A DNA stretch of 64,000 bases from Ptychodera flava. Its lineage: Eukaryota > Hemichordata > Enteropneusta > Ptychoderidae. The DNA is taken from NCBI RefSeq assembly GCF_041260155.1, contig NC_091933.1, positions 28,583,433-28,647,432 on the forward strand, in the 5' to 3' direction. The notes beneath the pieces are model-generated. The model searched no databases. It saw nothing but the letters and a program-made list of their open reading frames with translations, and was not told where the DNA came from. Shown here in pieces: positions 37,501-45,820 of this stretch (position 1 is its first letter; each line of letters opens with the position of its first letter). The translations under genes were made by a program, and so were the position numbers.

Positions 37501-38223
37501 GGCCAGCCTGCGCCTTGCATGCCTTGGGTACAAGACAACTACTACACTACACAAAACTCTCCGTGCCTTCCCTGGGTACAGATTTCACTAACACAGGTGA
37601 TGTACTTGAAAGTAAATCGTTTATTATATTTTGACGGGCAAAATGAAAAGAAATGGCTGGGGCGAGCCAGCTCTCTTTAGCATTCCAAGATTAGAAATAT
37701 ATCTACATATATATGGTACTCTGACACACATGGACCTCAACAAAGTCTATTAGGAGTATGGGTGCACGGCGACCCAATTAGGGTAGCAGTCAATTTCCAC
37801 ACAGTAATTTATGCACTACTGATAGATATAGTTGACGGTATCAAAACTGATTTCTCATTTTTTTCTAATCGTACAAAAATTCCGCTAAGAAAAGTGACTA
37901 TACTCAAGCCACGGTTACTAGTTAAACCACAGTTTGTGGAATGAACATGGTTAAAAACCGTGCTGATCGAAACAAACGTTTTCAAGGGTCTCTCGTGTGG
38001 CATGTTATGGTCCCGTTACACGTTCGTTCATGATTGATCATTGAATGTGTTGGTCGAAGGACGACAGGACAGTCGGGACCTCATTGTAAAGCCTGCGAGT
38101 CACGCAAGCCCTAGTTTTCAATTCCTGTCCCGGTACAAGTAAACACTTACCGAAGGCAGCACACATGCAGCTTGTACCGGCAAGGAAGAACCGGACACCG
38201 TCACTTTCCCTGTTGGCAGCCAT
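16407..38223 (-). CDS. Mitochondrial carrier (SLC25/uncoupling-protein type, ucpB-like), six exons, 310 aa
   Basis: Inner-mitochondrial-membrane solute carrier. The exons 38151-38223, 24287-24446, 22592-22731, 21374-21579, 18297-18462 and 16407-16594 have GT-AG junctions in matching phase. They total 933 nt, i.e. 310 codons plus TAG, a normal length for this six-helix family. All three repeats keep the P-x-[DE]-x-x-[KR] matrix gate: PIDVIK 28-33, PTDLIK 134-139, PVDVVK 234-239. The cytoplasmic gate is also complete: YEPIK 97-101, YDHSK 197-201, FEQFR 298-302. The sequence groups with proteins labelled 'mitochondrial substrate carrier family protein ucpB-like' in marine invertebrates, close to UCP4/UCP5 and SLC25A30. 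Transported substrate and any proton-leak activity cannot be inferred. Intron 1 (13.7 kb) and the other introns are loaded with transposons, but every exon is intact. Confidence 0.93.
17955..18172. mobile_element. 218-bp TTAA-target MITE (CCCTTTGAG family)
   Basis: TTAA at 17951-17954 is followed by CCCTTTGAGCGC. The right end reads, in reverse, CCCTTTGAGTGC and is followed by TTAA at 18173-18176. It sits in the last intron of the carrier gene, 124 bp from exon 5. Non-coding, piggyBac-like. Confidence 0.82.
18297..18462 (-). CDS. Carrier exon 5
   Basis: Acceptor CGCTTGCAG. The exon encodes IPSYDHSKHFLL and the third signature TSPVDVVKTR, and ends QQIK with donor GTGAGT. Confidence 0.92.
19704..21306 (+). 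mobile_element. Pearl/Helentron-like element of ~150-bp tandem repeats, copy 1
   Basis: The left end ACAAGTCATCGTTGATGACA continues CAGTCCCCGCTTGT, includes the hairpin GTCATC-GTT-GATGAC, and is shared with the copy at 28142. It is followed by a leader and tandem units of about 150 bp with AAAATGGCCGCCTCACGCCC (unit starts near 20649, 20801, 20950 and 21101, with more decayed ones before). After these come a GACGGATGGACGG microsatellite and the terminal hairpin AAGTCCCCGCTGGAC...GTCCGCAGGGACT, ending CTAA. Left arm, core repeats, tetranucleotide microsatellite and terminal hairpin are the plan of molluscan pearl and Helentron-derived (HINE) elements. The right end is 67 bp from carrier exon 4. 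Confidence 0.7.
21374..21579 (-). CDS. Carrier exon 4
   Basis: Acceptor TTGTGCAG. The exon encodes GAIGSSIATPTDLIKVRMQ and the second repeat to ILTATQ, ending in phase 0 with donor GTGATG (weaker than the others). Confidence 0.92.
21655..21845 (+). repeat. Dispersed repeat, copy A
   Basis: ATATTGAAATGCATTG...GGGTA, then GACTTCTC, then CAAGAGTTTG, AAGTTCTGTTT and ATCTTTTCA recur in the same order at 51783-51945. It is a decayed interspersed repeat of unknown type, located in carrier intron 3. Confidence 0.6.
22592..22731 (-). CDS. Carrier exon 3
   Basis: Acceptor CCATTAG completes Gly78. The exon reads VVPSLIREGTYSTIRLGAYE (79-98) through helix 2 to AAGAMS, with donor GTAACC. Confidence 0.92.
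23365..24144. mobile_element. 780-bp TIR element with perfect 31-bp ends
   Basis: The segments 23365-23395 and 24114-24144 are exact inverted repeats (outer sequence TACAAAAAAAGAGACATCAC). A further inner match, TTTTGTAACACACCTC, continues the right TIR directly. In the left arm it is displaced to 23633, which shows that a palindromic insert (23396-23632) split the left TIR. It lies in carrier intron 2. No transposase frame. Confidence 0.75.
23396..23632. mobile_element. Palindromic insert nested in the left TIR
   Basis: Arms from 23451 (ATTGACTGGCCATGTGGGCA) to 23630 are complementary over about 80 bp with few mismatches. Shared blocks include CAACAGCATACGTCT and CCCAAAAACAGA-TGTTTCCC. A loop of about 15 bp is left, so this is a foldback-type hairpin. 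Confidence 0.75.
24287..24446 (-). CDS. Carrier exon 2
   Basis: Acceptor TTTCAG, then TCACCAACCCC. The split codon gives Val25, followed by TNPIDVIKIRMQ. The exon ends LYKG at donor GTAAGT. It holds the first carrier signature and the matrix helix with DEGIGGLYKG. Confidence 0.92.
24833..25045 (+). mobile_element. 5'-truncated LINE 3' end, copy B
   Basis: Starts at GTTTTGAAAGAAAAGCTAAAAG (last codons ...KEKLKAKIVCF, then stop). The 3' UTR then shares TGTATATGGTTTTAAATTG, TATCATATCAGTGTTGGAGT and an AAATAAATGAATAAAC tail with the longer copy at 57931. Same strand. It lies in carrier intron 1, about 390 bp upstream of exon 2 in gene orientation. Confidence 0.75.
25046..26151. other. Intron 1 sequence, nothing recognised
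   Basis: No conserved frame, TIR or tandem array was seen. Confidence 0.4.
26152..26281. repeat. ~130-bp imperfect palindrome
   Basis: Arms pair around the loop ATACTCCA: TTTCAGCCTTCGTCC / GGACGAAG..GGCTGAAAG, extending through GCATCT and CTAGTC out to ATATTAG. This is a foldback hairpin in carrier intron 1. Confidence 0.75.
26837..26847 (+). repeat. Left target-site duplication of the foldback element
   Basis: GGTTGTTTACT, repeated directly at 32924-32934. Depending on where the terminus is placed (a T at 26848 has no partner), the duplication is 10 or 11 bp. Confidence 0.8.
26849..28062 (+). repeat. Left arm of the foldback element
   Basis: An outer ~70-bp unique end is followed by the 136-bp tandem array to about 27540, then a ~520-bp inner part containing AAAATGGCGGACGCGAAATG and two related GAGCGTGCTCAAAA segments. 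Homology with the right arm stops at GCTGTGGTGGGA. Confidence 0.82.
26921..27540 (+). repeat. 136-bp tandem repeat, ~4.5 copies
   Basis: CTACTCAACATGCTATTCCA recurs at 26921, 27057, 27193 and 27329, exactly 136 bp apart, with a final partial, rearranged unit. Copies are almost identical, so the array is young or homogenised. The plus strand is poor in G and lacks stop codons in all three frames for about 600 bp. Confidence 0.92.
28063..28141 (+). repeat. Fragment resembling a Harbinger-like end
   Basis: AAGGGGTGGACCATTGGGGA, then a TTCGAAAAAAAAATT tract, resembles the TIR and A-rich subterminal segment of the element at 30398. It may be a truncated relative at the edge of the foldback core. 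Confidence 0.35.
28142..29734 (+). mobile_element. Pearl/Helentron-like element of ~150-bp tandem repeats, copy 2
   Basis: Has the same left end as copy 1 (ACAAGTCATCGTTGATGACA, then CAGTCCCCACTTGT). About nine units follow at near-constant spacing (AAAATGG at 28273, 28426, 28576, 28725, 28874, 29024, 29174, 29323 and 29472; 149-153 bp). Most units contain the palindrome ATGGCCGCC-T-GGCGGCCAT. Then comes an ACGG/ACGC microsatellite (29599-29690) and the end hairpin AGTCCCC-C-CGGAC..GTCCG-T-GGGGACT, then CTAA-type end at 29734. Inserted in the core of the foldback element. No Rep/helicase frame. Confidence 0.72.
29599..29690 (+). repeat. ACGG/ACGC tetranucleotide microsatellite
   Basis: Runs of GACGGACGGACG then GCACGCACGCACG, located between the tandem core and the terminal hairpin, as in pearl-type elements. 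Confidence 0.85.
29735..30166. other. Unmatched remainder of the foldback core
   Basis: AT-rich sequence with a 13-base G run near 29869. No coding frame; not shared by the two arms. Confidence 0.5.
30398..32118. mobile_element. PIF/Harbinger-like non-autonomous element, 1,721 bp
   Basis: TIRs begin GGGGAGAACCATTTGATTTC at both ends and continue imperfectly (G-run, then TATGGAGG) to about 40 bp. TAA lies on both sides (30395-30397 and 32119-32121). The undamaged opposite arm of the foldback element reads GCCATATAGTAAATCTCGG, with a single TAA, so the empty site is known. A 3-bp TWA duplication is characteristic of PIF/Harbinger. Subterminal blocks repeat GAAAAAAAATTG at both ends. There is no transposase or Myb-like frame. 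Confidence 0.88.
31240..31932 (+). repeat. Internal repeat related to the element at 38580-39362
   Basis: Shares CTCAGATTGCAC, ACACATCAATTTCTCAAAAT, the GAGAGGGGAAACCCCCTCTC hairpin, CATGCAAGATAGG, AGCAGGGTACA, CAGGATTTGAAAGGTC and an end reading AATGACAGCTCCC with the second copy. The two Harbinger-like elements are thus relatives, or one is nested in the other. Confidence 0.7.
32924..32934 (+). repeat. Right target-site duplication of the foldback element
   Basis: GGTTGTTTACT directly after the terminal CCAT, identical to 26837-26847. Confidence 0.8.
33277..33364 (-). repeat. Dispersed repeat, copy 2 (see 15929)
   Basis: Read on the minus strand: TTAACCCTTTCACCATCATG, then GTTATAAATGGTGAGTGTAG and GGGGTGAACAGG. 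Confidence 0.6.
33691..33724. repeat. Strong stem-loop GCACAGTCCC...GGGACTGTGC
   Basis: Arms GCACAGTCCC and GGGACTGTGC enclose a second stem CTATC/GATAG with loop AGTG. A looser version occurs at about 41416-41448 (CACAGTCCCTTTTATCCACG, then AGGGACAGTG). Confidence 0.7.
35197..35687. mobile_element. Possible MITE with 15-bp inverted ends and C-rich tandem interior
   Basis: CAGGTGCAGCCAACG at 35197-35211 is exactly inverted at 35673-35687. The interior from about 35330 is a degenerate repeat of CCCTGCCCT + AAAATT segments. It gives long open frames on both strands with G/F-rich, low-complexity translations and is not credible as protein. Confidence 0.5.
35688..38144. other. 5' part of carrier intron 1, nothing recognised
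   Basis: AT-rich, no TIR pair or tandem array noticed, no recognisable exon on either strand. Confidence 0.4.
38151..38223 (-). CDS. Carrier exon 1
   Basis: 24 codons plus one base, beginning MAANRESDGVRFFLAG, with donor GTAAGT at 38145-38150. The ATG lies in ACAAGATGGCTGCC, which also matches the YY1 motif. The first half of transmembrane helix 1 is encoded here. Confidence 0.9.
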
Positions 38224-38234
38224 CTTGTGTCGAT

Positions 38235-38289
38235 TGACCTCCCTATGACCTTATGCATATTACCGGTGCGCAATTAACAGGTCAAGGTT
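38235..38289 (-). promoter_or_regulatory. Cluster of AGGTCA half-sites incl. perfect DR5, upstream of carrier ATG
   Basis: On the minus strand 38235-38251 reads AGGTCATAGGGAGGTCA, two perfect half-sites spaced by 5, the classic retinoic-acid response element layout. The distal half is preceded by TA, giving a TAAGGTCA ERR-like site. A third half-site, AGGTCAAGG, lies on the plus strand at 38279. The DR5 ends 11 bp upstream of the start codon, so it is in the promoter or 5' UTR. Function is inferred. Confidence 0.45.
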
Positions 38290-38579
38290 GAACGTCACAT
38301 CAACGCAACTCACCCGGCAGATGCATAATGGCAGGTCATGTCACAAACGTGCAGTTACACCTCACAAGTGGCCCAATATTCAAATAGCGTTCCGGTGATC
38401 ATGACTTATGCAATTGACTAATCAGATCTGGGGTGGGGATCACTGAAGTAACTGACGTGCATTTTTTTCGTGTTTGAGAATATGAACAACTATGTTTTCA
38501 GATTTTCTGTGGAATTCAGTAGGTCTATATTTTCACAAATTTTATACTTTTTATCTATAGACCTGCATTGTGAATATTA

Positions 38580-39362
38580 GGGGGCTGTCATGATTTACGG
38601 CCTGGGGGTCGGAGGAATTCGAATGTGGGTGGGGTCACGCAAAATTGAAAACATCAAAATGTGGAGAGGAAGGAGGGGGTACTCAATTTTTTGTGCAAAA
38701 GAGATTTAAAAACATCTCAGATTGCGCCATTACACACATCAATTTCTCAACATTTCGATACCAGAGGGGGAACCCCCTCTCGTGCTCTCCCCATTAGGGT
38801 GTTCTAACAGTTTTACTCGATAAAAAAAATTAAGAACAAATTGCACCTGACTGCACCATTGCACACATCAATTTCTCAAAATTTTCCATGCAAGATAGGA
38901 CTTTTCCCCTCAGCCTCCTCCCCCTCCGTACTTTCGAATTCTGCCCAGTCAGATATAGGCCTTAGTCATGATACCCATTCAAATTAAACAATACTAGTAC
39001 TATCTATGATAGCTTGATACTGGTTCACTGGTTGTAGCGTGAGCTTTAATAGGCCCATCTGTATTTTGTTGTCACTTTATATTTCGTTTTGTTGGCTTCA
39101 CCTATTTCGACCGTCATGAGATAACCAACGATAATCCAGCAGGGTACACCAGGATTTGAAAGGTCTTTACTATTGCTGTACATGTTTTTTGTAAATTTTA
39201 CAAATATTGGTATTTAACTTTTCCAAGTGGGGGCAGGGGTCAGTCAAAATTTCTGAGTTAGGGGGGTATTCAAATTCATCACGGTTGGCGGGGTATTTAC
39301 TCGAAATTTCGGAGTTTCCCATGAAATTCACCGACCCCTGGCAGTAAACAATGACGGTTCCC
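38580..39362 (+). mobile_element. Harbinger-like TIR element, 783 bp
   Basis: The left end GGGGGCTGTCATGATTTACG, then GCCTGGGGGTCGG, matches the reversed right end (GGGAACCGTCATTGTTTAC, then TGCCAGGGGTCGG) over about 36 bp. Flanks are TTA on the left and TTG on the right, an imperfect 3-bp duplication. The interior is homologous to 31240-31932. It lies just upstream of the carrier gene. Confidence 0.7.
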
Positions 39363-39889
39363 TTGCATTTTTTTTCAAAATCTCTATGGCTTTACAAAAA
39401 GGATAATCATTTTTGCTTTCCTGACCCCCCCCCCCAAGTTTGACCTCTCTTCCCAAGACCTAATTTTCAGCTCCTTATCCGCTTCAGAAGACTACAATAT
39501 TTTGCGGGGTATAGCATAGGAGTATACTCGATAAATAATAAACTTCTTCATTTCAATACACTCAAAAGAGAGTGAGCAGATCTCTGCGATGTCTATTACG
39601 GAGTCAGTAACTGGCCACGGCTATACTTTTCTTAAATCCAGGGGTGGCCACTTTTTGCATAAATGTTTTTATGGCCTTCCTGAACAATACATGTATTGCT
39701 ATTTCAAAATGCACCTAGACTAGATGTACGCAGTTTGGGCATTTCGCTTGCAAGTGAACGAATTGATAGGCTGCTCTAGATATAGGTGTCCGAAGGCACA
39801 CATTATAATTACGTCAAAGTACTCTGCAAAGATCGAAAACGACGTGTCTCGGTATAACTGCTAGCGACAGCCGGTAGGAATGGAATGAG

Positions 39890-40670
39890 ACGAAGATGCT
39901 GCCGATGATACCGATGATGATGATTTAGCGGTGGTGATGATAACAGCGATGGTGGCGGTCTTAATGATGATGTTTATGATGTGGTGATGTGCAACGATGG
40001 TGGCGGTGTTAAAGATTACTGTGATTTGATGATGTTGCTGTGTTAATGATGATGTTTATGATGGGGTCATGGCAACCATGGTGGTGGTGTTAATGATGAT
40101 TATGACGTGGTGATGACAACGATGGTGGCGGTGTTAATGACAATGATAATGATAAGGTGATGACAACGATGGTGGCGGTGTTAAGGCCCAAAAAATAAAT
40201 TGTGCTGTTCCGATAACATGGTTTTCAAAAATGGGAAGGTAGGTCGGCAGGAATTGTTTTTCTAAAATATTTTTAAATGTGCATTTTTCAGGGGTTCAGG
40301 GCGGTCAAACACTGGCCACATTTCCAGAAAAATGTATCATACATATAAAAAGAAAAAAAAATCATAAGCAAAATTCAAATGCCAAGTAACGAACGCGTGA
40401 TTTTACGGGCTTTTCTTTCTTTTTTTTCACTTACGTGTTTACGTAACTCTCAAAAGTTTGGGGTCGGTAGGTAAAAAATCAGGCAGGTCGGGTTATCGGA
40501 ACAGCACAATGTTTTTTGTTTGGCGTAGTGGGGATGTTTATGATGTGGTGATGACAACGATGGTGGCGGTATTAATGATGATTATGATGTCGTGATGTGG
40601 CGGTGTTAATGATGATGATTATGATGTGGTGATGTGCAACGATGGTGGCGGTGATAAAGACGATGATGTA
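39890..40670 (+). repeat. GATGATG-type minisatellite interrupted by a MITE
   Basis: About 40-50-bp units built on GTGATGACAACGATGGTGGC, GGTGTTAATGATGAT and TATGATGTG occur at 39890-40182 and resume at 40531-40670. Unit boundaries are irregular. Confidence 0.75.
40185..40524. mobile_element. ~335-bp MITE inserted in the minisatellite
   Basis: TIR core TTGTGCTGTTCCGATAAC is present at both ends in inverted orientation, with A-rich outer ends starting GGCCC / CGCC. Flanks are TAA on the left and TAG on the right, a possible decayed 3-bp duplication. The minisatellite is continuous if the insert is removed. Confidence 0.65.
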
Positions 40671-41149
40671 ATGAAAGAAAGTTTTCTTAATCATGGTGAT
40701 GAAAGCGCTGCTGTCAAGACCAGAAAGCGTGACCACATAATGAGTATTGACAAAAGTGCAGATGATGCTAAATTATGAAGTAACAGATGGCCAAAATAGA
40801 CAGAGCTGTATGTTGAATGGACAAAAGTTCATCACGAGGTCAAGGAAAGTTGAAGGTCAAATTTTAGAGAACGGCTTAGAGAGGGTCACATTTTATGATA
40901 AAAGCTGTGCCAAGATTCCTTCCGGCCATCCCTCGTGATAACAGACGAATCTTTCTCATACCGACTTTTTCCACGAAGGTTTTCACTAATACTCCATCTT
41001 ATAACCGTATGTAAGATGATCTTGTACAGCGAAATCTGCTGCTGCATTTGAAAAGATCTGACACAAATTATTTATTAATTTTCGTTTACCCCGCAGAACT
41101 ATATGAACAATGTCATTGCCGACGATGAACAAGAAACATCATCACCACC
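40671..41149. other. Nothing recognised
   Basis: Unique-looking sequence; no supported exon. Confidence 0.4.
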
Positions 41150-41214
41150 ACCAACAACAACAACAAAACAACACCAACAACAACAACAGCAGCAACAGCA
41201 GCAACAGCAACATC
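41150..41214 (+). repeat. CAA/CAG trinucleotide run
   Basis: ACAACAACAAC then AGCAGCAACAGCAGC units. One frame would encode polyglutamine inside a 63-codon frame, but no domain or splice context supports a gene. Confidence 0.8.
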
Positions 41215-41448
41215 GCATTCTTGTTCTCCTTTCGCATGAGAGAAGGTTTTGTGTCCATTCAACATACAGCGCATTTGCGCTGGAAAGTTTTTAGTAACTA
41301 GAAGTCATGAAAGGTCCTGACTTTGATATTGTTACCAATATTCTCATCTTCTACTTGTTTAAAGCTATTACAGCTAACTTGATGGGACTGACCAGTTTGA
41401 TTTCGTCGGTTTCGTCACAGTCCCTTTTATCCACGAGGGACAGTGGTT

Positions 41449-44346
41449 ACGTCGACTTGTTTTTCGCGGCGAAGATCGGACGATACATGTCAGCGAGCGG
41501 CGGCTGCAGAATGTGCGCATCTCATGTCACAGTACCAGAAAAGGCGGAGTCACCGGGACAACAAATTGGAGAGACAATGTGATTTTTTGGAGAGCGGGTG
41601 AAAATGCAAACAAGTTACCCATATGTAAAGAGATAAATAGTCCCCTAATGTCAGATATCTTACAAGGGACAAACACACCTCGTAAATCCTCACACACTGA
41701 TGACGTTGATGAAAATTGATATTTGACTGGTTACCTTACTTTGAACATAAAATGATTTGTTGACGAAGTTTCTGATTTCAGGCTAATGACATCACAAAAA
41801 GTACAAATCTAATATCATACGGGACCGATATAACACCGTCCTTTCATTCAAGTTTAAAAAAAAGATAAAAAACGAAATTAGAGTATCCATAAGCTTAGAG
41901 TATCCATAGTTGCGTTTAGTGAGATTTATGAATAAAAAAGTAAAATGATGGAAACAGCTTGCAGTTTATTACTTCATCCGAGAGTCTCTCGAAGAAAGCA
42001 TAAGACAATATTATACTTACAATTCTTTTGCATCATCCCTCGATTTTAGACGCTAGCAGGGTTAGCTTTCACATCCGAGTATCGTACTCCCTAATTACTG
42101 TCATTTTTTAAATTTGTCGTAATGATACGTGTTAACTCATATTTGGAAAGTCGAGCAGATGTTTGGGCCTTCATCACAGCTTTGCCATAGCCTGGAGTAG
42201 GTAGTTTAGTTTCAAAAATAGAAAAATGTTACTATCATGTAAAGTATGCAAAATTGACTCTGTGAATGTGAATGTAGGGGACCTTCTCTAAGGTCTCGGA
42301 TTGGACTGGACAAAGGTCTTGTGAAAAGCATGTATAACTTGCAAAGCAACGGGAGTTGTATATTGATGGCTTGAATTTATTCCTAAAGCCCCGCTGGCAG
42401 TTCACGAACGGATAAACTTAAAAATTAATTTTTCTTAGGTTGTTGTGGTGGTGGTAAGTTTATTGCAGTCGGCAAGCAAGGGCACGCGAAGAATTCTTCC
42501 ATTTGATTGTCGGGCATGCGTAGTAATTGCCTCATCGAAGTGTCGTCCGCAAATTGTCGTCTGCGCGCCGTTTTCAAATTAGTTTTTCGTCAGCTGCATG
42601 ACCATAGCCACACTAACATTTGTATCCCGCTTAACGTCAATCAAAATTTGGAGTTAATTCAGAAGATTTTTCCGGCCAATTGTACAATTTATGTTTCGAC
42701 TTATGGAAAATTTCATCTTCTAGCATGGAAAGTGACACTTAAGCTGCCACCTTGCGGTGTGTACTCGTTGAAAACGGTGAGTCTCATCAAAATTAGACAG
42801 GTAGGCCCCCATATAGTCCTCTTGCTGTCATATCATTGTCTACACAGTGGTTTAAATGTCAACGACTTTGAGACTCAATGATTGGTTGCTCTCATGGGCT
42901 TTGACCGACACAAGAAGAAGCAAAGTCATCAATGGTCATTTTTACTGGTATCGTAATTCCACCCGAAAGGTAACGTTTCATAGTTGGTATGACGGCACAA
43001 AATTGAACGCTGTTTTGCTGCCACTTTCATAAATATGCTTTGGGCTATAGTTATGATTGGCGATAGCCAATTCAGAAAAAATATAATTCAAGAAGATTAA
43101 AAACAGGGGATATGTGGATTCGAGGAAAGAGCCATTGCAAATTTCAGTAGGATAGCCATCATTGAATTAACAAAACGTTTCTTCTACTTGACAATACAGA
43201 TATCCTGAAAGATAGGCCCAAACACTTATTTGCGCCGTATGTAACATGTAAGTAAAGATCACATTCTATTAGTATGGTAGTGGTAGATCTCACTACACAG
43301 GATGGCAAATAGTTGCTAATACTGATAATTTTTAATAGAAAGGTGCACTTTTGCACGTGCAAATTTTTGACATTGAGGTTAAACACCTTTCTAGATAATG
43401 TTGGTTCTTGTATTCCATATACATGTACTTCAAAATCTAAGAGGTTTTATTTTATCGGTAATAATTCACTTAGAAATGTACCCTTGCTCATGGTTACTCT
43501 ACCCGACGTGTCTTGCTGGTACGTTCCTTGTTGACTTTGTCAATTTTTCCTGACAGTGATAATCTGATGACAGCGTCTACAGATTAGTAACTTACCGTAG
43601 CTTGCTTTTGTCGCATGCGGCAATCAAACGCATCAGATAAGACGCTTCACAGTGATAAAACTTAGCGTAAGGTTGTCAAAGGACAAATACATGAAACAGT
43701 GAAGGATAAAAACAAATCTTTACAAAACCAGTGCTAAGATGAGACAAAAACACCAAAGGTTTGTAGTGTAAATCTTTGTTGGCGATACATATCATAGTCA
43801 AAAGTATTAAAATAAAATAAAGACTACAAGAAAAAACATATGATAAGACAAAGACACCCCTACCCCAACCCCTGGAAACGGACATGTAAACAAACCCCTA
43901 CGCAAAAACTCTGGTTTTAAAATTTCCCTATAGTCTAAAGATTTACCGCAAAGCTCCTCATCTTTGAACAAAGTTACGAATAACGAAGTACGAGCATAGG
44001 GGCATAATTTTCAGCCGTCGTAGTCCATGCTTATATACATGAACGGGCATCTTGTGTAAAATCTCCCAGATTTCAACAAAAGTTGCCAACTTTAGAGGTG
44101 TTAAACTTTCCTAAACCTGTGAAACTCATTTCAGAACACCACGCCGTGTTTATTTTTCGATTAACCACGAACATTTACGCCCCAATTTTATTGGTTATTG
44201 TCATATGCAGGTTACTTTATCTATGTTCATGTGTATATTACTCAGACATGTTTCCAAGCAACCGTTGCTTAGCAATGCGGCTCTTCGTTATTACCTTATA
44301 ATTCTGATATATTAGCTCTAGCCGGTATGACGAGGTCAGCATCTGC
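41449..44346. other. ~2.9 kb without recognised gene or element
   Basis: A 124-codon plus-strand frame at 42507-42881 shows no known motif and no supporting splice or initiation context. Confidence 0.35.
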
Positions 44347-44353
44347 ATTCCAG

Positions 44354-45058
44354 CACAGAGTAATATCATAGACAGAGTGGCAACACTTGCATGTCTTTTG
44401 TTCCATGGTCGTCTCGGTAGACTATTGGCTTTTCATATTAAAATGAGCTTCAAAGGTGTTAAACTTTTTGGAGGCTTGGTTTGTGGTTGATAATTACACG
44501 AGATTATGCGAAACATACGACGAGATGGCATCGTACTGCCAGTCGCGTAGCAACCATAGTTACTTTGTGAGCTCTCAGGCCAGAAACACTGCCTCACGCC
44601 AATCAAAACATAACACGCCAGCAGTTTCATAAACATGTCCTTCCTTGACGCACGTGTAAAAGACGGTGTGACTGACCGTAAACCATTGAGTAAAACCAGA
44701 CAGTATCGATAAAAGACTTTCAAATTTGGTTCAAACACACTCATTATATATTCATGAAAATATGAGAGGAATTTTTAAAACGGTAAAACCCACTTTCCTG
44801 AAGCTCAAAACACTCGCGTTTTCGCCAGCACATCAATTCCGATCAGCACCACACGACAACTACAACACAAGCTTTGTCGAACATACTTTCGCTTAACAAT
44901 TGGTGAAAATCCGAAAATTACCGAAGGGTGCATGGTCGGCACTCTTCGGAAAAGAGAGCCAAGAGCTTCGTGAGGCGAGGCAAACATGGATTGCTTACGT
45001 AACCGCTTCACGCCTTAAACAATAGCTGTTGCCACTCTGTCTATGATATTACTCTGTG
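44354..45058. mobile_element. 705-bp DNA transposon with perfect 32-bp TIRs and 7-bp direct repeat
   Basis: TIRs starting CACAGAGTAATATCATAGAC are identical over 32 bp (44354-44385 and 45027-45058). ATTCCAG directly flanks both ends (44347-44353 and 45059-45065). A 7-8 bp duplication suggests the hAT or P superfamily. The perfect TIRs imply recent insertion. Non-autonomous: no transposase frame in 705 bp. Confidence 0.88.
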
Positions 45059-45065
45059 ATTCCAG

Positions 45066-45816
45066 TAATCCCACCATAAGCTCATCGCCTGACACCAAGA
45101 ATCTAATTTTAAACTCTCCGAGAAGCAGTAAACTTGCATAAAACTGAGAAGTCCTCGGATATAAAATTTGGCAGACGACAGTGATAAACTTGGTAAAATC
45201 AACCTTCACGAGCAGTCTATATATTTAATAATTTTTGCCAAATTCAAAATTCAAGATTGAATCACAGACGTTTCTTGGGTAAATACGTGTGGTTTTTGGT
45301 AACCAGATCTGTGAGATAACTTTAAAGTGTTTCCACATTTTCCAAGATGAAGCATTAATGCAACAATGTTGTCATTTGCCGTGGATCACAGCAAGTATAA
45401 ACCAAAATCCAAGTTACCCGCCAACCTTCATTATTTCTAGAGGCATGTTGCAGAAAAATGTAAGCTTACGTCTTTTTCATTTTGGTCTAATTTACCACCT
45501 GTGATTCCTGCAGTAACATGAAAATAAATTGCCCTAACTTCCTATCGAGCTGATAGCGTTGAGGGTCAGAAAAACTTCCTGGGGAAATCACAGCTGTGAC
45601 GTCATGCCATATTATGAAAGAGTCTTCGAGCCCTGATAGAGGTTTTCCAATGGCAATGGTAGATACAAGATAAAGATAGTATTATAAGATGAGCTCTATT
45701 GATTCTATGTAGGCAAATTAAAATTCCCGCAAAACATAAAACCAAATCTACAGAACGATAACAGATGAATACAATATAAAAGAGTAAAATAACCACCCAT
45801 TTATAGGTCGATACAA
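45066..45816. other. Nothing recognised
   Basis: No supported exon or repeat. Confidence 0.4.
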
Positions 45817-45820
45817 TTAA

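Noticed and set aside
41103..41294. 63-codon frame with a polyglutamine run
   Set aside because: Only a CAA/CAG microsatellite is recognisable; flanking residues show no domain and no splice context.
42507..42881. 124-codon plus-strand frame
   Set aside because: No recognisable motif, membrane pattern or splice evidence; length is compatible with chance in this composition.
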